A stretch of 64,000 nt of DNA from JACWAE01 sp963847595 (GCA_963847595.1 CAWKAJ010000002.1:1550001-1614000), one strand, 5' to 3'. Shown: positions 17,582-28,256, counted from the first letter of the stretch. Numbers and translations: made by a program. The notes: generated by a model not told the origin, from the letters alone.

Positions 17582-17708
17582 TGCTTCCTGGTGGTTAGAG
17601 CGGGGTGGTACCACCCGTTCCCATCCCGAACACGGTAGTGAAACGCCCCAGCGCAGACGATACTGAGGGGGCAACTCCTTGTGGAAAATATGCCACTGCC
17701 GGGGAGCA
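17582..17708 (+). rRNA. rrf: 5S ribosomal RNA
   Basis: The sequence contains the conserved loop region CCCATCCCGAACACGG followed by GTGAAACGCCCCAGCGC, and its ends (TGCTTCC.. and ..GGGGAGCA) pair as helix I. Boundaries are within a few bases. No 16S or 23S is adjacent, so this is a lone 5S gene between the oxidoreductase and clpC. Confidence 0.92.
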
Positions 17709-17710
17709 TA

Positions 17711-17752
17711 AAAGAGCCCAAATTTCAGAGGTATAGTGAATTTGGGCTCTTT
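17711..17752 (+). terminator. Terminator of the 5S rRNA
   Basis: AAAGAGCCCAAATT (17711-17724) pairs perfectly with AATTTGGGCTCTTT (17739-17752), with T-rich sequence after it: a 14-bp rho-independent terminator 2 nt after the 5S. Confidence 0.9.
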
Positions 17753-17791
17753 TATTCATTGCCTGTTTGTGTTAAAATGGGTTCGAAGGTG

Positions 17792-17824
17792 AGTACTAAA
17801 GTCTGGTCTCGAGGTTAGTACTAA
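17792..17824 (+). promoter_or_regulatory. Direct repeat AGTACTAA in the clpC leader
   Basis: Two copies of AGTACTAA (17792-17799 and 17817-17824) with starts 25 bp apart, about 40-70 bp before the clpC ATG. They could be an operator. They do not match the CtsR heptad (GGTCAAA) known for clpC in Firmicutes. Confidence 0.35.
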
Positions 17825-17864
17825 GCAGAGATTAAGGCCAGAGAAGCTCTGGCGGAGTTGGGAA

Positions 17865-20351
17865 ATGGCTGCTAACAGGTTCGACAAGTTCACAGAACGG
17901 GCGCGGAAGGTCCTGGCCCTGGCCCAGGAGGAGGCCCGAAGGTTCAACCATAACTATATCGGCACGGAACACATATTGCTGGGGCTGGTACGCGAGGAAG
18001 ACGGCATGGCTGCCAAAGTCCTCTCCAACCTCGGCATCGGGTTGAACAAAGTCCGGGCTGCCGTGGAATTCATCATTGGCCGCGGCGAGGGGACAACGCA
18101 GACCGAAGTCGGGCTCACTCCCAGGGCGAAGAAGGTTATTGAGCTCGCCGTGGATGAGGCCCGTTTGCTGGGCCACCAGTATATTGGTACCGAACACATA
18201 CTTCTAGGCCTGTTGCGCGAGGGCGAGGGGGTTGCCGCAGGCGTTCTGGAGAGCCTCGGCGTAAGCGTGGAACGCGTACACACCGAACTAAATCGAGTGC
18301 TCAGCCAGAGCGCACCCCATCCTGCTGCCGGTCAACGGATTACAACCAAGACCCCAACCGTGGACCAGCTCGGCGTGGACCTGACCGCTGCTGCACGGGC
18401 CGGCAAGCTCGACCCGGTAATCGGACGTGCCCGGGAGATCGAGCGGGTGATCCAGGTGCTCAGCCGACGCACCAAGAATAATCCTGTCCTCATCGGAGAG
18501 CCAGGGGTAGGCAAGACAGCTATCGCAGAGGCTATTGCCCACCGCATAGTCTCCGGAGATGTCCCGGAGACACTGCAGGGAAAGAGGCTGCTTACCCTCG
18601 ACATCGGTTCCCTGGTCGCAGGGACAAAATACCGTGGTGAATTCGAGGAGAGGCTGAAGAAGGTTATCGAGGAGATAAAGACCGCAGGCAACTGCGTTCT
18701 CTTCATAGATGAGATACACACTCTCGTGGGCGCAGGCGCTGCCGAAGGCGCTGTAGACGCTGCCAGCATCCTGAAGCCATCTCTATCCAGGGGTGAGCTA
18801 CAATGTATTGGCGCTACCACGCTGGATGACTATCGCAAGCACGTGGAGCGGGACGCCGCCCTGGAACGCCGTTTCCAGCCGATCCTGGTCGAGGAACCCT
18901 CGATTGAACAGACCATTGAAATCCTGAGAGGCATCAAGAGCCGCTACGAGGAATATCACCGTTTGACCATAAATGACGAGGCATTGAAGACGGCTGCTGC
19001 GCTGGCAGGCCGATATATACCGGACCGCTTCCTGCCGGATAAGGCAATCGACCTCATAGATGAGGCTGCATCTAGGCTGCGGATTAAGCAGTCAAGCGTC
19101 CCTGTGAGCCTGAATGAGGCAATTAAAGCCCTAGAGTCCCTGCGCAAAGACAAGGAACAGGCTATCGGCTCCCAGCAATATGAGTATGCCGCAGAGCTGC
19201 GCGAACGAGAACTGAAGCTCAGCGAAAAAGTGGAGAAAATGCGGAGCGAGTGGCAACGGCAGCAGGAGTTCGATACGGAAAAGAAGGTAGTGACCGAGGA
19301 GCACATCGCTGAGGTTGTCGGCATGTGGACCGGCATCCCGGTGGCACGCCTGGCTGCGGATGAGTCCGCCAGGCTGCTTCAGATGGAAGAGGCATTGCAT
19401 AAGCGTATCGTAGGGCAGGATGAGGCCATTGTTGCTATCTCGAAATCAGTGAGAAGGGCGCGCGCCGGGCTCAAGGACCCCAGGCGCCCCATAGGCAGTT
19501 TTATCTTCCTGGGACCCACCGGCGTAGGCAAAACAGAGCTGGTGCGGGCATTGGCCGAGTTCATGTTTGGCAGCGAGGAGTCCCTGGTCAGGCTCGATAT
19601 GTCGGAGTTTATGGAGAAGCACACCGTAGCCCGTCTGGTCGGTGCTCCGCCGGGGTATGTCGGCTATGATGAAGGCGGGCAACTGACCGAGGCTGTGAGG
19701 CGCAAGTCTTACTCCGCCATACTGCTGGACGAAATCGAGAAGGCCCACCCGGATGTGTTCAACATTTTGCTACAGATATTCGATGACGGGCACCTGACCG
19801 ATGCCAAGGGACGGCGGGTGGACTTCCGCAACACTATCATAATCATGACCAGCAACATAGGCTCTGAACTAATCAGGAAAGAGGGCTCTATCGGCTTCAT
19901 CTCTCGCAGTGATGAGACCAAGGCAGCCCAGCTGTCCTATGAAAAGATGAGGGACAAGGTGCTGGACGAGATGAAGAAGACCTTCCGCCCCGAGTTCCTC
20001 AACCGCATCGACGGGGTGGTGGTGTTCCATGCCCTGAATAAGGAACACATTCGCAAGATTGTGGAGTTGATGCTGTCCCAGGTGCAGGGCCAGCTTAAAG
20101 AGAAAGACATAAAGCTAGAGATAACCGATGCAGCAAAGGACTACTTGGGAGAGAAGGGTTACGATCCCGCCTTCGGCGCTCGTCCCTTGAGACGTGTTAT
20201 CGAGCGGGAGGTCGAAGACCAGCTCTCCGATGCTCTGCTCAACGGCAAGTTCCGCTCCGGGGAGACAATCAAGATCGACTACCAGGATGGCAAGGTTGTG
20301 CTTGAGAAGGTCGTGCCGCAATCGGTCGCTGTGGCCGGCCTTTCCGCCTGA
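17865..20351 (+). CDS. clpC: ATP-dependent Clp protease ATP-binding subunit ClpC
   Basis: Hsp100/AAA+ unfoldase that feeds ClpP; 828 residues. It has two N-terminal Clp repeats (residues 5-145, RARKVLALAQEEARRFNHNY and the parallel RAKKVIELAVDEARLLGHQY). AAA domain 1 follows with GEPGVGKTAIAEAI (near 211) and VLFIDEIHTLVGAG. A middle region holds a UVR-type helix (QAIGSQQYEYAAELRERE). AAA domain 2 has GPTGVGKTELVRALAE (near 550) and ILLDEIEKAHPDVFNILLQI, and a D2-small C-terminal domain (DPAFGARPLRRVIEREVED) ends the protein. It has its own leader with a direct repeat and a strong downstream terminator, so it is monocistronic. No ctsR, mcsA or mcsB is adjacent. Confidence 0.97.
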   Translation: MAANRFDKFTERARKVLALAQEEARRFNHNYIGTEHILLGLVREEDGMAAKVLSNLGIGLNKVRAAVEFIIGRGEGTTQTEVGLTPRAKKVIELAVDEARLLGHQYIGTEHILLGLLREGEGVAAGVLESLGVSVERVHTELNRVLSQSAPHPAAGQRITTKTPTVDQLGVDLTAAARAGKLDPVIGRAREIERVIQVLSRRTKNNPVLIGEPGVGKTAIAEAIAHRIVSGDVPETLQGKRLLTLDIGSLVAGTKYRGEFEERLKKVIEEIKTAGNCVLFIDEIHTLVGAGAAEGAVDAASILKPSLSRGELQCIGATTLDDYRKHVERDAALERRFQPILVEEPSIEQTIEILRGIKSRYEEYHRLTINDEALKTAAALAGRYIPDRFLPDKAIDLIDEAASRLRIKQSSVPVSLNEAIKALESLRKDKEQAIGSQQYEYAAELRERELKLSEKVEKMRSEWQRQQEFDTEKKVVTEEHIAEVVGMWTGIPVARLAADESARLLQMEEALHKRIVGQDEAIVAISKSVRRARAGLKDPRRPIGSFIFLGPTGVGKTELVRALAEFMFGSEESLVRLDMSEFMEKHTVARLVGAPPGYVGYDEGGQLTEAVRRKSYSAILLDEIEKAHPDVFNILLQIFDDGHLTDAKGRRVDFRNTIIIMTSNIGSELIRKEGSIGFISRSDETKAAQLSYEKMRDKVLDEMKKTFRPEFLNRIDGVVVFHALNKEHIRKIVELMLSQVQGQLKEKDIKLEITDAAKDYLGEKGYDPAFGARPLRRVIEREVEDQLSDALLNGKFRSGETIKIDYQDGKVVLEKVVPQSVAVAGLSA

Positions 20352-20377
20352 GCTTAAACAATTCCGAGGAAACCTTT

Positions 20378-20403
20378 AAGGCCCCCAATCTCGGGGGCCT
20401 TTT
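20378..20403 (+). terminator. Rho-independent terminator of clpC
   Basis: AAGGCCCCC (20378-20386) pairs with GGGGGCCTT (20393-20401), followed by TTTTGATTT. Confidence 0.9.
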
Positions 20404-20406
20404 GAT

Positions 20407-20946
20407 TTAGTAGCTGAATGAAAATTGCTTACGTTGCTCCAGGTAATCAAACACTTTGCCGCGCATAGCTATGTTCGGCACCATTCCATCGAGGATAGCT
20501 CTGGGATTCTCACGTATCTCCGGCGGCCCGTTGGTAAGGCACTGCCACATATCGTATATCAAGGCAGCGTTGGGTGCGTCCCCGCGGCTGTTCTTCTCAT
20601 AGAGCTGCGTGGGGGTAAAAAGGGCAAATACATCGGCAATCGAGGTGCCCCAGATTTCACTAACCTCTGCCACGGTCATGCCCTGGGGTTCCAGACTGCT
20701 CAAAATCTCTTCGCGCGTCAGTTCCTTGCCATCACTTAGGTAGTAGTTCACACCGTTCACCTCGCGAGAGAAGCTGAATACAATCGGCAGCGCGTTGCCG
20801 GAACTATCGATGACTATCAGCGAAGCCCCGGTGGTGGTCGGGGGTTGAACCTGCGCAGCGCCTCCTTTCGAGGCGCAACTGGTAAAGAGCAGACTGGCCA
20901 GAATCAAGAAGATAGCGAACAGAGCTGCTAATCTCTTACTTCTCAT
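20407..20946 (-). CDS. Putative lipoprotein of unknown function
   Basis: 179 residues. N-terminal signal with lipobox (LFAIFLILASLLFTSC, Cys24) indicates lipid anchoring outside the membrane. The mature part begins with a Thr/Pro-rich linker, then SLIVIDSSGNALPIVFSFS and a helix-rich C-terminal half (TREEILSSLEPQGMTVAEVS). I do not recognise a family. It is convergent with clpC, whose terminator ends 4 nt before its stop. AGAGGTG precedes the ATG. No partner gene is adjacent. Confidence 0.7.
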   Translation of the reverse strand: MRSKRLAALFAIFLILASLLFTSCASKGGAAQVQPPTTTGASLIVIDSSGNALPIVFSFSREVNGVNYYLSDGKELTREEILSSLEPQGMTVAEVSEIWGTSIADVFALFTPTQLYEKNSRGDAPNAALIYDMWQCLTNGPPEIRENPRAILDGMVPNIAMRGKVFDYLEQRKQFSFSY

Positions 20947-21139
20947 CTACACCTCTGGTTTCTATTCCTCATACTATCTTCCCCACTTGCTTGCGGCCCT
21001 GATAATACCATCAGGACACCTGGCCGTCAACCAAACTGAGAAGGAGGTTCGCCATCTACAGTCCCCGTTTCCCAAACAACCTCCTTCTTTTCTAATTTGT
21101 GACAAATTTTTTGCATCACAAAAATGTAATAAAAATCTC

Positions 21140-21168
21140 TTGACCTGAGCCTTGACGTCTGTTATCTT
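21140..21168 (+). promoter_or_regulatory. Predicted promoter upstream of dnaA
   Basis: TTGACC (21140-21145), 17-nt spacer, TATCTT (21163-21168). It would give a leader of about 250 nt before dnaA. Apart from this, the 20947-21423 gap shows no gene. Confidence 0.5.
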
Positions 21169-21423
21169 TACTAAGCAATTTTCCTTATGTTTTCCCCGCA
21201 GAAAACTCCATAAATACAATATCCGCCCTAGGATGTGTTGCCCCTCTCTGCAGCACATCGCCACAGAAGGAGACAATCGGAAGTAGATAGGTCTCAGGAG
21301 AAAGCGCTCTAGTTTTATTTTCTGTTCGCATAAGAGTGCGGTTGCATTATTCCTATTTGTGCACTAAAGCACCGCTTGGCGGTGTAGAGGTTGCTATGTC
21401 CAGTTGTTGTGATGAGGTGCGGT

Positions 21424-22779
21424 ATGAAAACGAGACCCGCTGCCGAGATATGGAAAGCGGCGCTCGACGAGTTACAGGGAAAAGTAAGTCCGGCAAACTA
21501 TCAGACCTGGTTAAAGAATACAGTAGGGTTGACCTTTAGTGATAGTTGTTTCACAGTTGGGGTTCCCAGCAGCTTCGTTACAGAATCGTTAGAGAAGCGC
21601 TTACACCCCCTAATTGAGAAAACATTAGTCGGCATTACCGGGAAGCCGTTATCGGTACAGTTCCAGGTCCATCTAGGAGGGAACGGGGACGAAGAATTAG
21701 CCCCACCTATACCGTCATCTCCTTCCTCGACAAACTATAAGCAGCGACCCAGCGCACCCAAGCTAAACCGAAGGTATACTTTCTCTTCATTCATAGTGGG
21801 CAGCAGCAATCGCCTGGCCCACGCCGCCGCCCTGGGAGTAGCGGAGAACCCCGGAAACAGCTATAACCCTCTGTTCATTTACAGCGGCTCGGGGCTGGGG
21901 AAGACTCACCTCCTGCACGCTATCGGCTGGGAGGCGATACGGATTCGCCCACGGGTGATGTATGTCACCGCTGAACAATTCACCAACGAGTTCATCAGTG
22001 CTATCAGAGAGAGGAGAAGCGAGGACTTCAGAAACAAGTATCGCAGTGTAGATGTCCTGCTCCTGGATGATATTCAATTCATTGCAGGCAAGGAGCAGAC
22101 GCAGGAAGGCCTGTTCCATACCTTCAATGACCTGCATACCGGCAACAGCCAGATTGTGATAAGCTGCGACCGCCCTCCAAAGTCCCTGACTCTGCTGGAG
22201 GATAGACTGCGCTCTCGCTTCGAATGGGGACTGATCGTGGACATGCAGCCACCCGACCTGGAAACCAGGATCGCTATTCTCCAGACGAAGGCTGAGGAAC
22301 AGAAAACCGTAGTGCCCCCCGAGGTGTTGAACGCTATAGCTCGCCGTATCCAGAAGAATATCCGCGAGCTGGAGGGAGCGCTCAACCGCGTCCTGGCATA
22401 CGCCAGACTTACCCAGTCGCCGCTCACAGTGGAACTGGCAACTCAGGCCATGGCAGATATCTCGAGCGATTCCCATAAACGCACCCTGACGCCGGCTGTG
22501 GTCATTAATGCAGTAACCACCTTTTTTAACATTCCTCCGGACACCTTGCAGGGTAAGAGACGGGACAAGAACTCTTCTCAAGCACGCCAGATAGCAATGT
22601 ACCTCCTCAGAGAAGAACTTCAATGCTCCTGGACTCAAATCGGCAGGGAGCTGGGAGGTCGAGACCACAGCACAATCCTGCATGGCTATCACAAGATCTC
22701 CGAGGAGGTCAACGCCGACCATGGCATGCGCCGAGACCTGCTTGAAATCAGGGAGAACCTCTACTCTAAATCAGCCTAA
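21424..22779 (+). CDS. dnaA: Chromosomal replication initiator protein DnaA
   Basis: 451 residues from the ATG at 21424, preferred over the upstream ATG at 21391 because it begins with the family-typical KTRPAAEIWKAALDELQGKV and has GAGG 7 nt ahead. Domain I is residues 1-75. A Ser/Pro-rich linker follows, then the AAA+ domain III with FIYSGSGLGKTHLLHAIG (Walker A) and VDVLLLDDIQFIAGKE (Walker B). Domain IV holds the DnaA-box-binding signature ELGGRDHSTILHGYHKI. Binds DnaA boxes at the origin. A cluster of DnaA boxes follows directly downstream. Confidence 0.97.
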   Translation: MKTRPAAEIWKAALDELQGKVSPANYQTWLKNTVGLTFSDSCFTVGVPSSFVTESLEKRLHPLIEKTLVGITGKPLSVQFQVHLGGNGDEELAPPIPSSPSSTNYKQRPSAPKLNRRYTFSSFIVGSSNRLAHAAALGVAENPGNSYNPLFIYSGSGLGKTHLLHAIGWEAIRIRPRVMYVTAEQFTNEFISAIRERRSEDFRNKYRSVDVLLLDDIQFIAGKEQTQEGLFHTFNDLHTGNSQIVISCDRPPKSLTLLEDRLRSRFEWGLIVDMQPPDLETRIAILQTKAEEQKTVVPPEVLNAIARRIQKNIRELEGALNRVLAYARLTQSPLTVELATQAMADISSDSHKRTLTPAVVINAVTTFFNIPPDTLQGKRRDKNSSQARQIAMYLLREELQCSWTQIGRELGGRDHSTILHGYHKISEEVNADHGMRRDLLEIRENLYSKSA

Positions 22780-23098
22780 ACGATTACTCAGCTAAAGCAT
22801 TAACATAAAAGTGTGGATAACCCCCTGTTTTCTGTGGAAAACTTCTTCCCACTGTGGATAAGTGCATTTTCATTATGTCTTCATTTCTCAAGCGAGTACC
22901 CTTCTCACAGTCTTCTTTTTGCAGGAAGAACATCCACAATTTCTTCATCTAACTTACCTTATCCTCCACCGAATGCTTTAGTTCAGACAAAGGGAATTGC
23001 CACGATTTCCCCAGCTTTATTATTATTAGTTTTACAGTCCTTCCCACTATGCTTATAATAAATCTCAAAACCAGCAATACAATAATAAGGCGGGATAA
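22780..23098 (+). other. oriC: Candidate chromosomal origin (oriC) with DnaA boxes
   Basis: Two perfect DnaA boxes in reverse orientation, TGTGGATAA at 22812-22820 and 22853-22861, flank a one-mismatch box TGTGGAAAA at 22833-22841. They are spaced at about 20 bp, close to two helical turns. Weaker boxes in the other orientation are ACATCCACA (22930-22938) and TTATCCTCC (about 22959-22967). An AT-rich tract (TTTATTATTATTAGTTTTA, about 23015-23033) could be the unwinding element. The region lies between dnaA and obg and has no ORF. Confidence 0.75.
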
Positions 23099-24805
23099 TT
23101 GATAGACCGAGTTGAGATTTATGTTAAGGCCGGGGATGGGGGAAACGGCGTAGTCGGTTTTCGCAGGGAGAAGTTTGTTCCTCTGGGAGGTCCTGACGGG
23201 GGAGATGGAGGGAATGGGGGAAGCGTGTACCTGGTGGGAGAGGAGGGTGTTTCCACTCTGCTTGCTTTCAGGTATAAGAAGCAGTTTAGAGCCGAGAACG
23301 GAGCTCATGGCAAAGGAAAGAATATGCATGGGAAAAGAGGGGAGGACTTGTACATAAAAGTCCCTCTGGGTACCCAGGTGCGGCTCAAAACTGAAAATAG
23401 CCCCGGGGTATTGATCGCAGACGTAGTGGAACAGGGACAACAGATATTAGTCGCAAAAGGGGGGAAGGGGGGCCGGGGCAACACTCATTTCGCCACATCG
23501 ACAAATCAGGCGCCGCGCACAGCGGAGAGTGGTAAACCCGGCGAGGAAAAGAGGCTGGTGCTCGACCTCAAGTTGATTGCCGATGTGGGCATTATCGGCT
23601 ATCCTAATGCGGGCAAGTCTACTCTATTGAGCGCGGTATCCCAGGCCAGGCCCAAGATTGCCGATTATCCCTTTACCACCCTCGAGCCTGTTCTGGGCGT
23701 TGTGGCGATGGGCTATCAAAGCTTCGTGGTGGCCGATATCCCCGGTATTATCGAGGGGGCACATGAGGGACGGGGGCTGGGGCTGGATTTCCTGCGCCAT
23801 ATCGAGCGCACCAAGGCGCTCATCCACCTGGTTGACGGAAGCTCGGAGGATCCGGTTGCGGACTTCAAGAAGGTTGAGGCGGAGCTCGTGTCGTATGAGC
23901 CTTCTTTGAAGGATAGGCCCCGGATTATAGCCATAAACAAAATCGATTTACCCCATGTCCGTGCTCGCATGCCCCAGCTCGGGAGGGAGTTCCAGGAGCT
24001 GGGAGTGTCGGTGCATTTTATCTCAGCGGCAACCGGTGAGGGGGTTAAGGAGCTTATAAGCAAAGCCTGGGAGCTGGTCTCTAAAGCGCCCCGTCTCTCT
24101 GGCACGAAAGAAGAGGAAGAATTCAAGGTGTTCCGGCCGCATCCCTTGCCCGGCAAAGAAGGCTGGGAAGCGGGAAGAGGAAGCATGACCAAAAGGAAGA
24201 TAGGTGTTCTGGGAGGCACCTTCGACCCCATACATCTGGGCCATCTCATTGTGGCTGAGGATTTAAGGGAGAAGCTGGGGCTGAGAGAGGTGCTGTTTAT
24301 CCCTGCAGGACGCCCCTGGCTCAAGCTGAAGGAAGAAAAGCCCATAAGCCCCGCGGAGCACAGGCTGGCGATGGTGAGACTGGCTGTTGCCTCGAATCCC
24401 CATTTCAAAGTGTCCACCATGGAGATCGACCGTCCTGGGCTTTCTTATAGTTTAGATACGGTTTTGGAGTTGAAGGCCAAACTTGGCGCTAAAGCCGAGA
24501 TATATTTCATTGTAGGGCCTGATGCCCTGGCGGAATTGCCTAAGTGGAAAGAGCCGGCCCGCCTGGTGGAGGTATGCCAGGTGGTGGGGATAGGACGGCC
24601 TGCCCATTCACAAGTCGATTTGCGCAAGCTAGAGCGCTTTATCCCCGGGGCCTCCCAGCACATCATGCTGGTCAATGTGCCCCAGATAGATATCAGTTCC
24701 ACCGATATCAGGATGCGGGTCGCCCGGGGGCTTTCCATCCGCTACCTGGTGCCTGAGGCGGTGGAGAAGTACATAGCGGAGCACGGATTGTATATGTCAC
24801 CCTGA
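23099..24805 (+). CDS. obg-nadD: Fused GTPase Obg / nicotinate-nucleotide adenylyltransferase NadD
   Basis: 568 residues in one uninterrupted frame. Residues 1-158 are the glycine-rich Obg domain (VKAGDGGNGVVGFRREKFVP). The G domain runs to about 335: G1 GYPNAGKST, switch DYPFTTLEP, G3 DIPGII, G4 NKID. The C-terminal OCT domain of Obg is reduced to a short FKVFRPHP stub near residue 342. From residue 363, MTKRKIGVLGGTFDPIHLGH begins a full NadD with the nucleotidyl-transferase GGTFDPxHxGH site and the C-terminal ISSTDIRMRVARG. Obg acts in ribosome assembly; NadD makes deamido-NAD. The Met at 24185 has GAGGAAG ahead, so free NadD could also be made. TTG start at 23099. The stop codon lies inside a repeat. 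Confidence 0.9.
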   Translation: MIDRVEIYVKAGDGGNGVVGFRREKFVPLGGPDGGDGGNGGSVYLVGEEGVSTLLAFRYKKQFRAENGAHGKGKNMHGKRGEDLYIKVPLGTQVRLKTENSPGVLIADVVEQGQQILVAKGGKGGRGNTHFATSTNQAPRTAESGKPGEEKRLVLDLKLIADVGIIGYPNAGKSTLLSAVSQARPKIADYPFTTLEPVLGVVAMGYQSFVVADIPGIIEGAHEGRGLGLDFLRHIERTKALIHLVDGSSEDPVADFKKVEAELVSYEPSLKDRPRIIAINKIDLPHVRARMPQLGREFQELGVSVHFISAATGEGVKELISKAWELVSKAPRLSGTKEEEEFKVFRPHPLPGKEGWEAGRGSMTKRKIGVLGGTFDPIHLGHLIVAEDLREKLGLREVLFIPAGRPWLKLKEEKPISPAEHRLAMVRLAVASNPHFKVSTMEIDRPGLSYSLDTVLELKAKLGAKAEIYFIVGPDALAELPKWKEPARLVEVCQVVGIGRPAHSQVDLRKLERFIPGASQHIMLVNVPQIDISSTDIRMRVARGLSIRYLVPEAVEKYIAEHGLYMSP

Positions 24806-24898
24806 GCTTGCCGAAGGGTCTCAGAGATTCTTCGCTTCGCTCAGAATGACAATTGGACAGCGCGTTTTATCCGTTTGCCCTGAGCTTGTCGAAGGATG
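24796..24898. repeat. TCATTCTGAG/CTTGTCGAAGG-type dispersed repeats
   Basis: GTCACCCTGAGCTTGCCGAA followed by TCTCAGAGATTCTTCGCTTC and CTCAGAATGACA (24796-24851), then a second CCCTGAGCTTGTCGAAGGAT at 24878-24897. The same words recur at 39475-39812, 40140-40216, 45600-45627, 47190-47235 and 48988-49012. The first copy supplies the stop codon of obg-nadD. Confidence 0.75.
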
Positions 24899-24958
24899 CC
24901 CCCCAGTTCCTCAAAGTCCCCCAAGATTGGGGGATATAGGGGGTTGATTAAAAGCTTC

Positions 24959-24980
24959 GGGGCGTTTCGCGAAACGCCCC
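24959..24980 (-). terminator. Terminator after the pyrE unit
   Basis: A perfect 22-nt palindrome (GGGGCGTTTCG and its complement) lies 7 nt after the stop of the 88-residue gene. On the minus strand it is followed by GAAGCTTTTAAT. Confidence 0.65.
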
Positions 24981-24987
24981 CTCTAAG

Positions 24988-25254
24988 TTAGTCTCTAAAA
25001 GTATCTACATTATCTGGCTCTCGCTTACCTATGTCTACCAGGGCTTGCTCATAGCCAGTCACAAAATCCCACGTCATGCCTTCCAGACTTTCCATATCAA
25101 ATTCCTGGCTATCGTCTTCCAACTGCCGTATCAACCATTTTCTAGCTGCTTCCCTAATTCCCCAGTCCACACTAACTCCCATATCATCAAGCATCGGTGA
25201 TACTAGTGCCTGAGTTGCCGTATCCGTAGGCTCCCAGTATCTCTTTGTTCCCAT
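24988..25254 (-). CDS. Small hypothetical protein downstream of pyrE
   Basis: 88 residues, acidic, no recognised family. It starts MGTKRYWEPTDTATQALVSP and contains WGIREAARKWLIRQLEDDSQ, which should be helical; no signal or membrane segment. The ATG (25254) has AGGAGTGG directly upstream and the gene ends just before a palindromic terminator. Both points favour a real gene. It follows pyrE by 74 nt on the same strand and may be co-transcribed. No function is inferred. Confidence 0.6.
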   Translation of the reverse strand: MGTKRYWEPTDTATQALVSPMLDDMGVSVDWGIREAARKWLIRQLEDDSQEFDMESLEGMTWDFVTGYEQALVDIGKREPDNVDTFRD

Positions 25255-25328
25255 CGCTCCACTCCTAAAGTTGGCGTTTGCCTTCAGGGGGCGACTGAAA
25301 TCTACCAGCAGTCTCGGCGTACTGCTGG

Positions 25329-25898
25329 CTAATCGATGGCCAGCTCTCCCGAAGGCTTTAAACTCAAGAACGCCTGGAACTTGTAGCCGCGTCTACGGAG
25401 CTCGTCACTACCACCCTCGTACCTGTCTACGAGTACAATCACCTTCTCCACCTTGCATCCTGCTTCTTCAACAACCTCTATTGCCTTCAGCATTGATCCG
25501 CCGGTAGTGATTACATCATCGACGAGAGCAACCCTCCACTCCTTCTGCAAGTGACCCTCAATCTTCTGTTTGGTCCCGTGTTCCTTTGCTTCCTGTCGGA
25601 CAACGAAGGCATGGAGTCCTTTGCCTTCAGAATGGGCGATGGCAATCACAGCGGGCACCATGAGCGCTGCCCCCAGCACAGGCCCCCCAATCGCATCCAC
25701 CTTGATGCCGGATATCTCATCAAGGATCATTTTGGCCACGTGATGTGCCCCCTTTGACGAAAGAGAAATCTTTCTACCGTCAAAGTAGAACTTGCTCATC
25801 ATGCCCGATGCAAGGCGAAACGTCGGGGTATCGCTTCGGAGGTAAGCCCCTTCTTCGATAGCTATTTCTCTAAGCCTTCTTGCTGCCTCTGCGTTCAC
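25329..25898 (-). CDS. pyrE: Orotate phosphoribosyltransferase
   Basis: De novo pyrimidine synthesis: orotate plus PRPP to OMP; 189 residues. The PRPP-binding signature VALVDDVITTGGS is near residue 122. The upstream GPVLGAALMVPAVIA and FVVRQEAKEHGTKQKIEG match the catalytic-lysine loop region of the family. GTG start at 25898 with GGAG 7 nt ahead, giving (M)NAEAARRLREIAIEEGAYL. It stands alone among pyrimidine genes here, with a small hypothetical gene following. Confidence 0.94.
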   Translation of the reverse strand: MNAEAARRLREIAIEEGAYLRSDTPTFRLASGMMSKFYFDGRKISLSSKGAHHVAKMILDEISGIKVDAIGGPVLGAALMVPAVIAIAHSEGKGLHAFVVRQEAKEHGTKQKIEGHLQKEWRVALVDDVITTGGSMLKAIEVVEEAGCKVEKVIVLVDRYEGGSDELRRRGYKFQAFLSLKPSGELAID

Positions 25899-26139
25899 TT
25901 ATAACTCCAATTCTATTTGAGTTGCTGAAATTATACACTTTATATGGTTTACCCGCAAAGTTTTACTCTCCATCCGACCGCCACCAGGGCGGCTCAGACG
26001 AGATCAGGCGAGGGGCTACGATTTCCGGGCTATACTGAGCGCCGATGCAGAGGGAGAGGTGAGGCTGGCGTAAGTACGCCCAGCTCTCAAGCCACCTCGT
26101 CTTTTGGGAGGTTTAGTTAAATAAAGTGAGCTGATTTGC

Positions 26140-26168
26140 TTCACATTTGCCTCAAAATGTGATAATAT
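26140..26168 (+). promoter_or_regulatory. Possible promoter of gyrB
   Basis: TTCACA (26140-26145), 17-nt spacer, TAATAT (26163-26168), about 170 nt before the gyrB start. The rest of the 25899-26339 gap has no ORF or RNA that I can recognise. Confidence 0.4.
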
Positions 26169-26339
26169 TAATTAATGGGCGCGACTGGAAGGCTGGCTGC
26201 GAGAACCTCTGCTGGATTACACGCTGCAGTAAACTCACCATCTCCCCGCGGACCTTTTCTCCTGTCACGAAGTTTCATCCCGATAGAACTGTGATTTAGG
26301 GTTAGACTGTCGAAGTGAAGTCATGGCTTTGAGCGAAAG

Positions 26340-28256
<1,917 letters not shown>

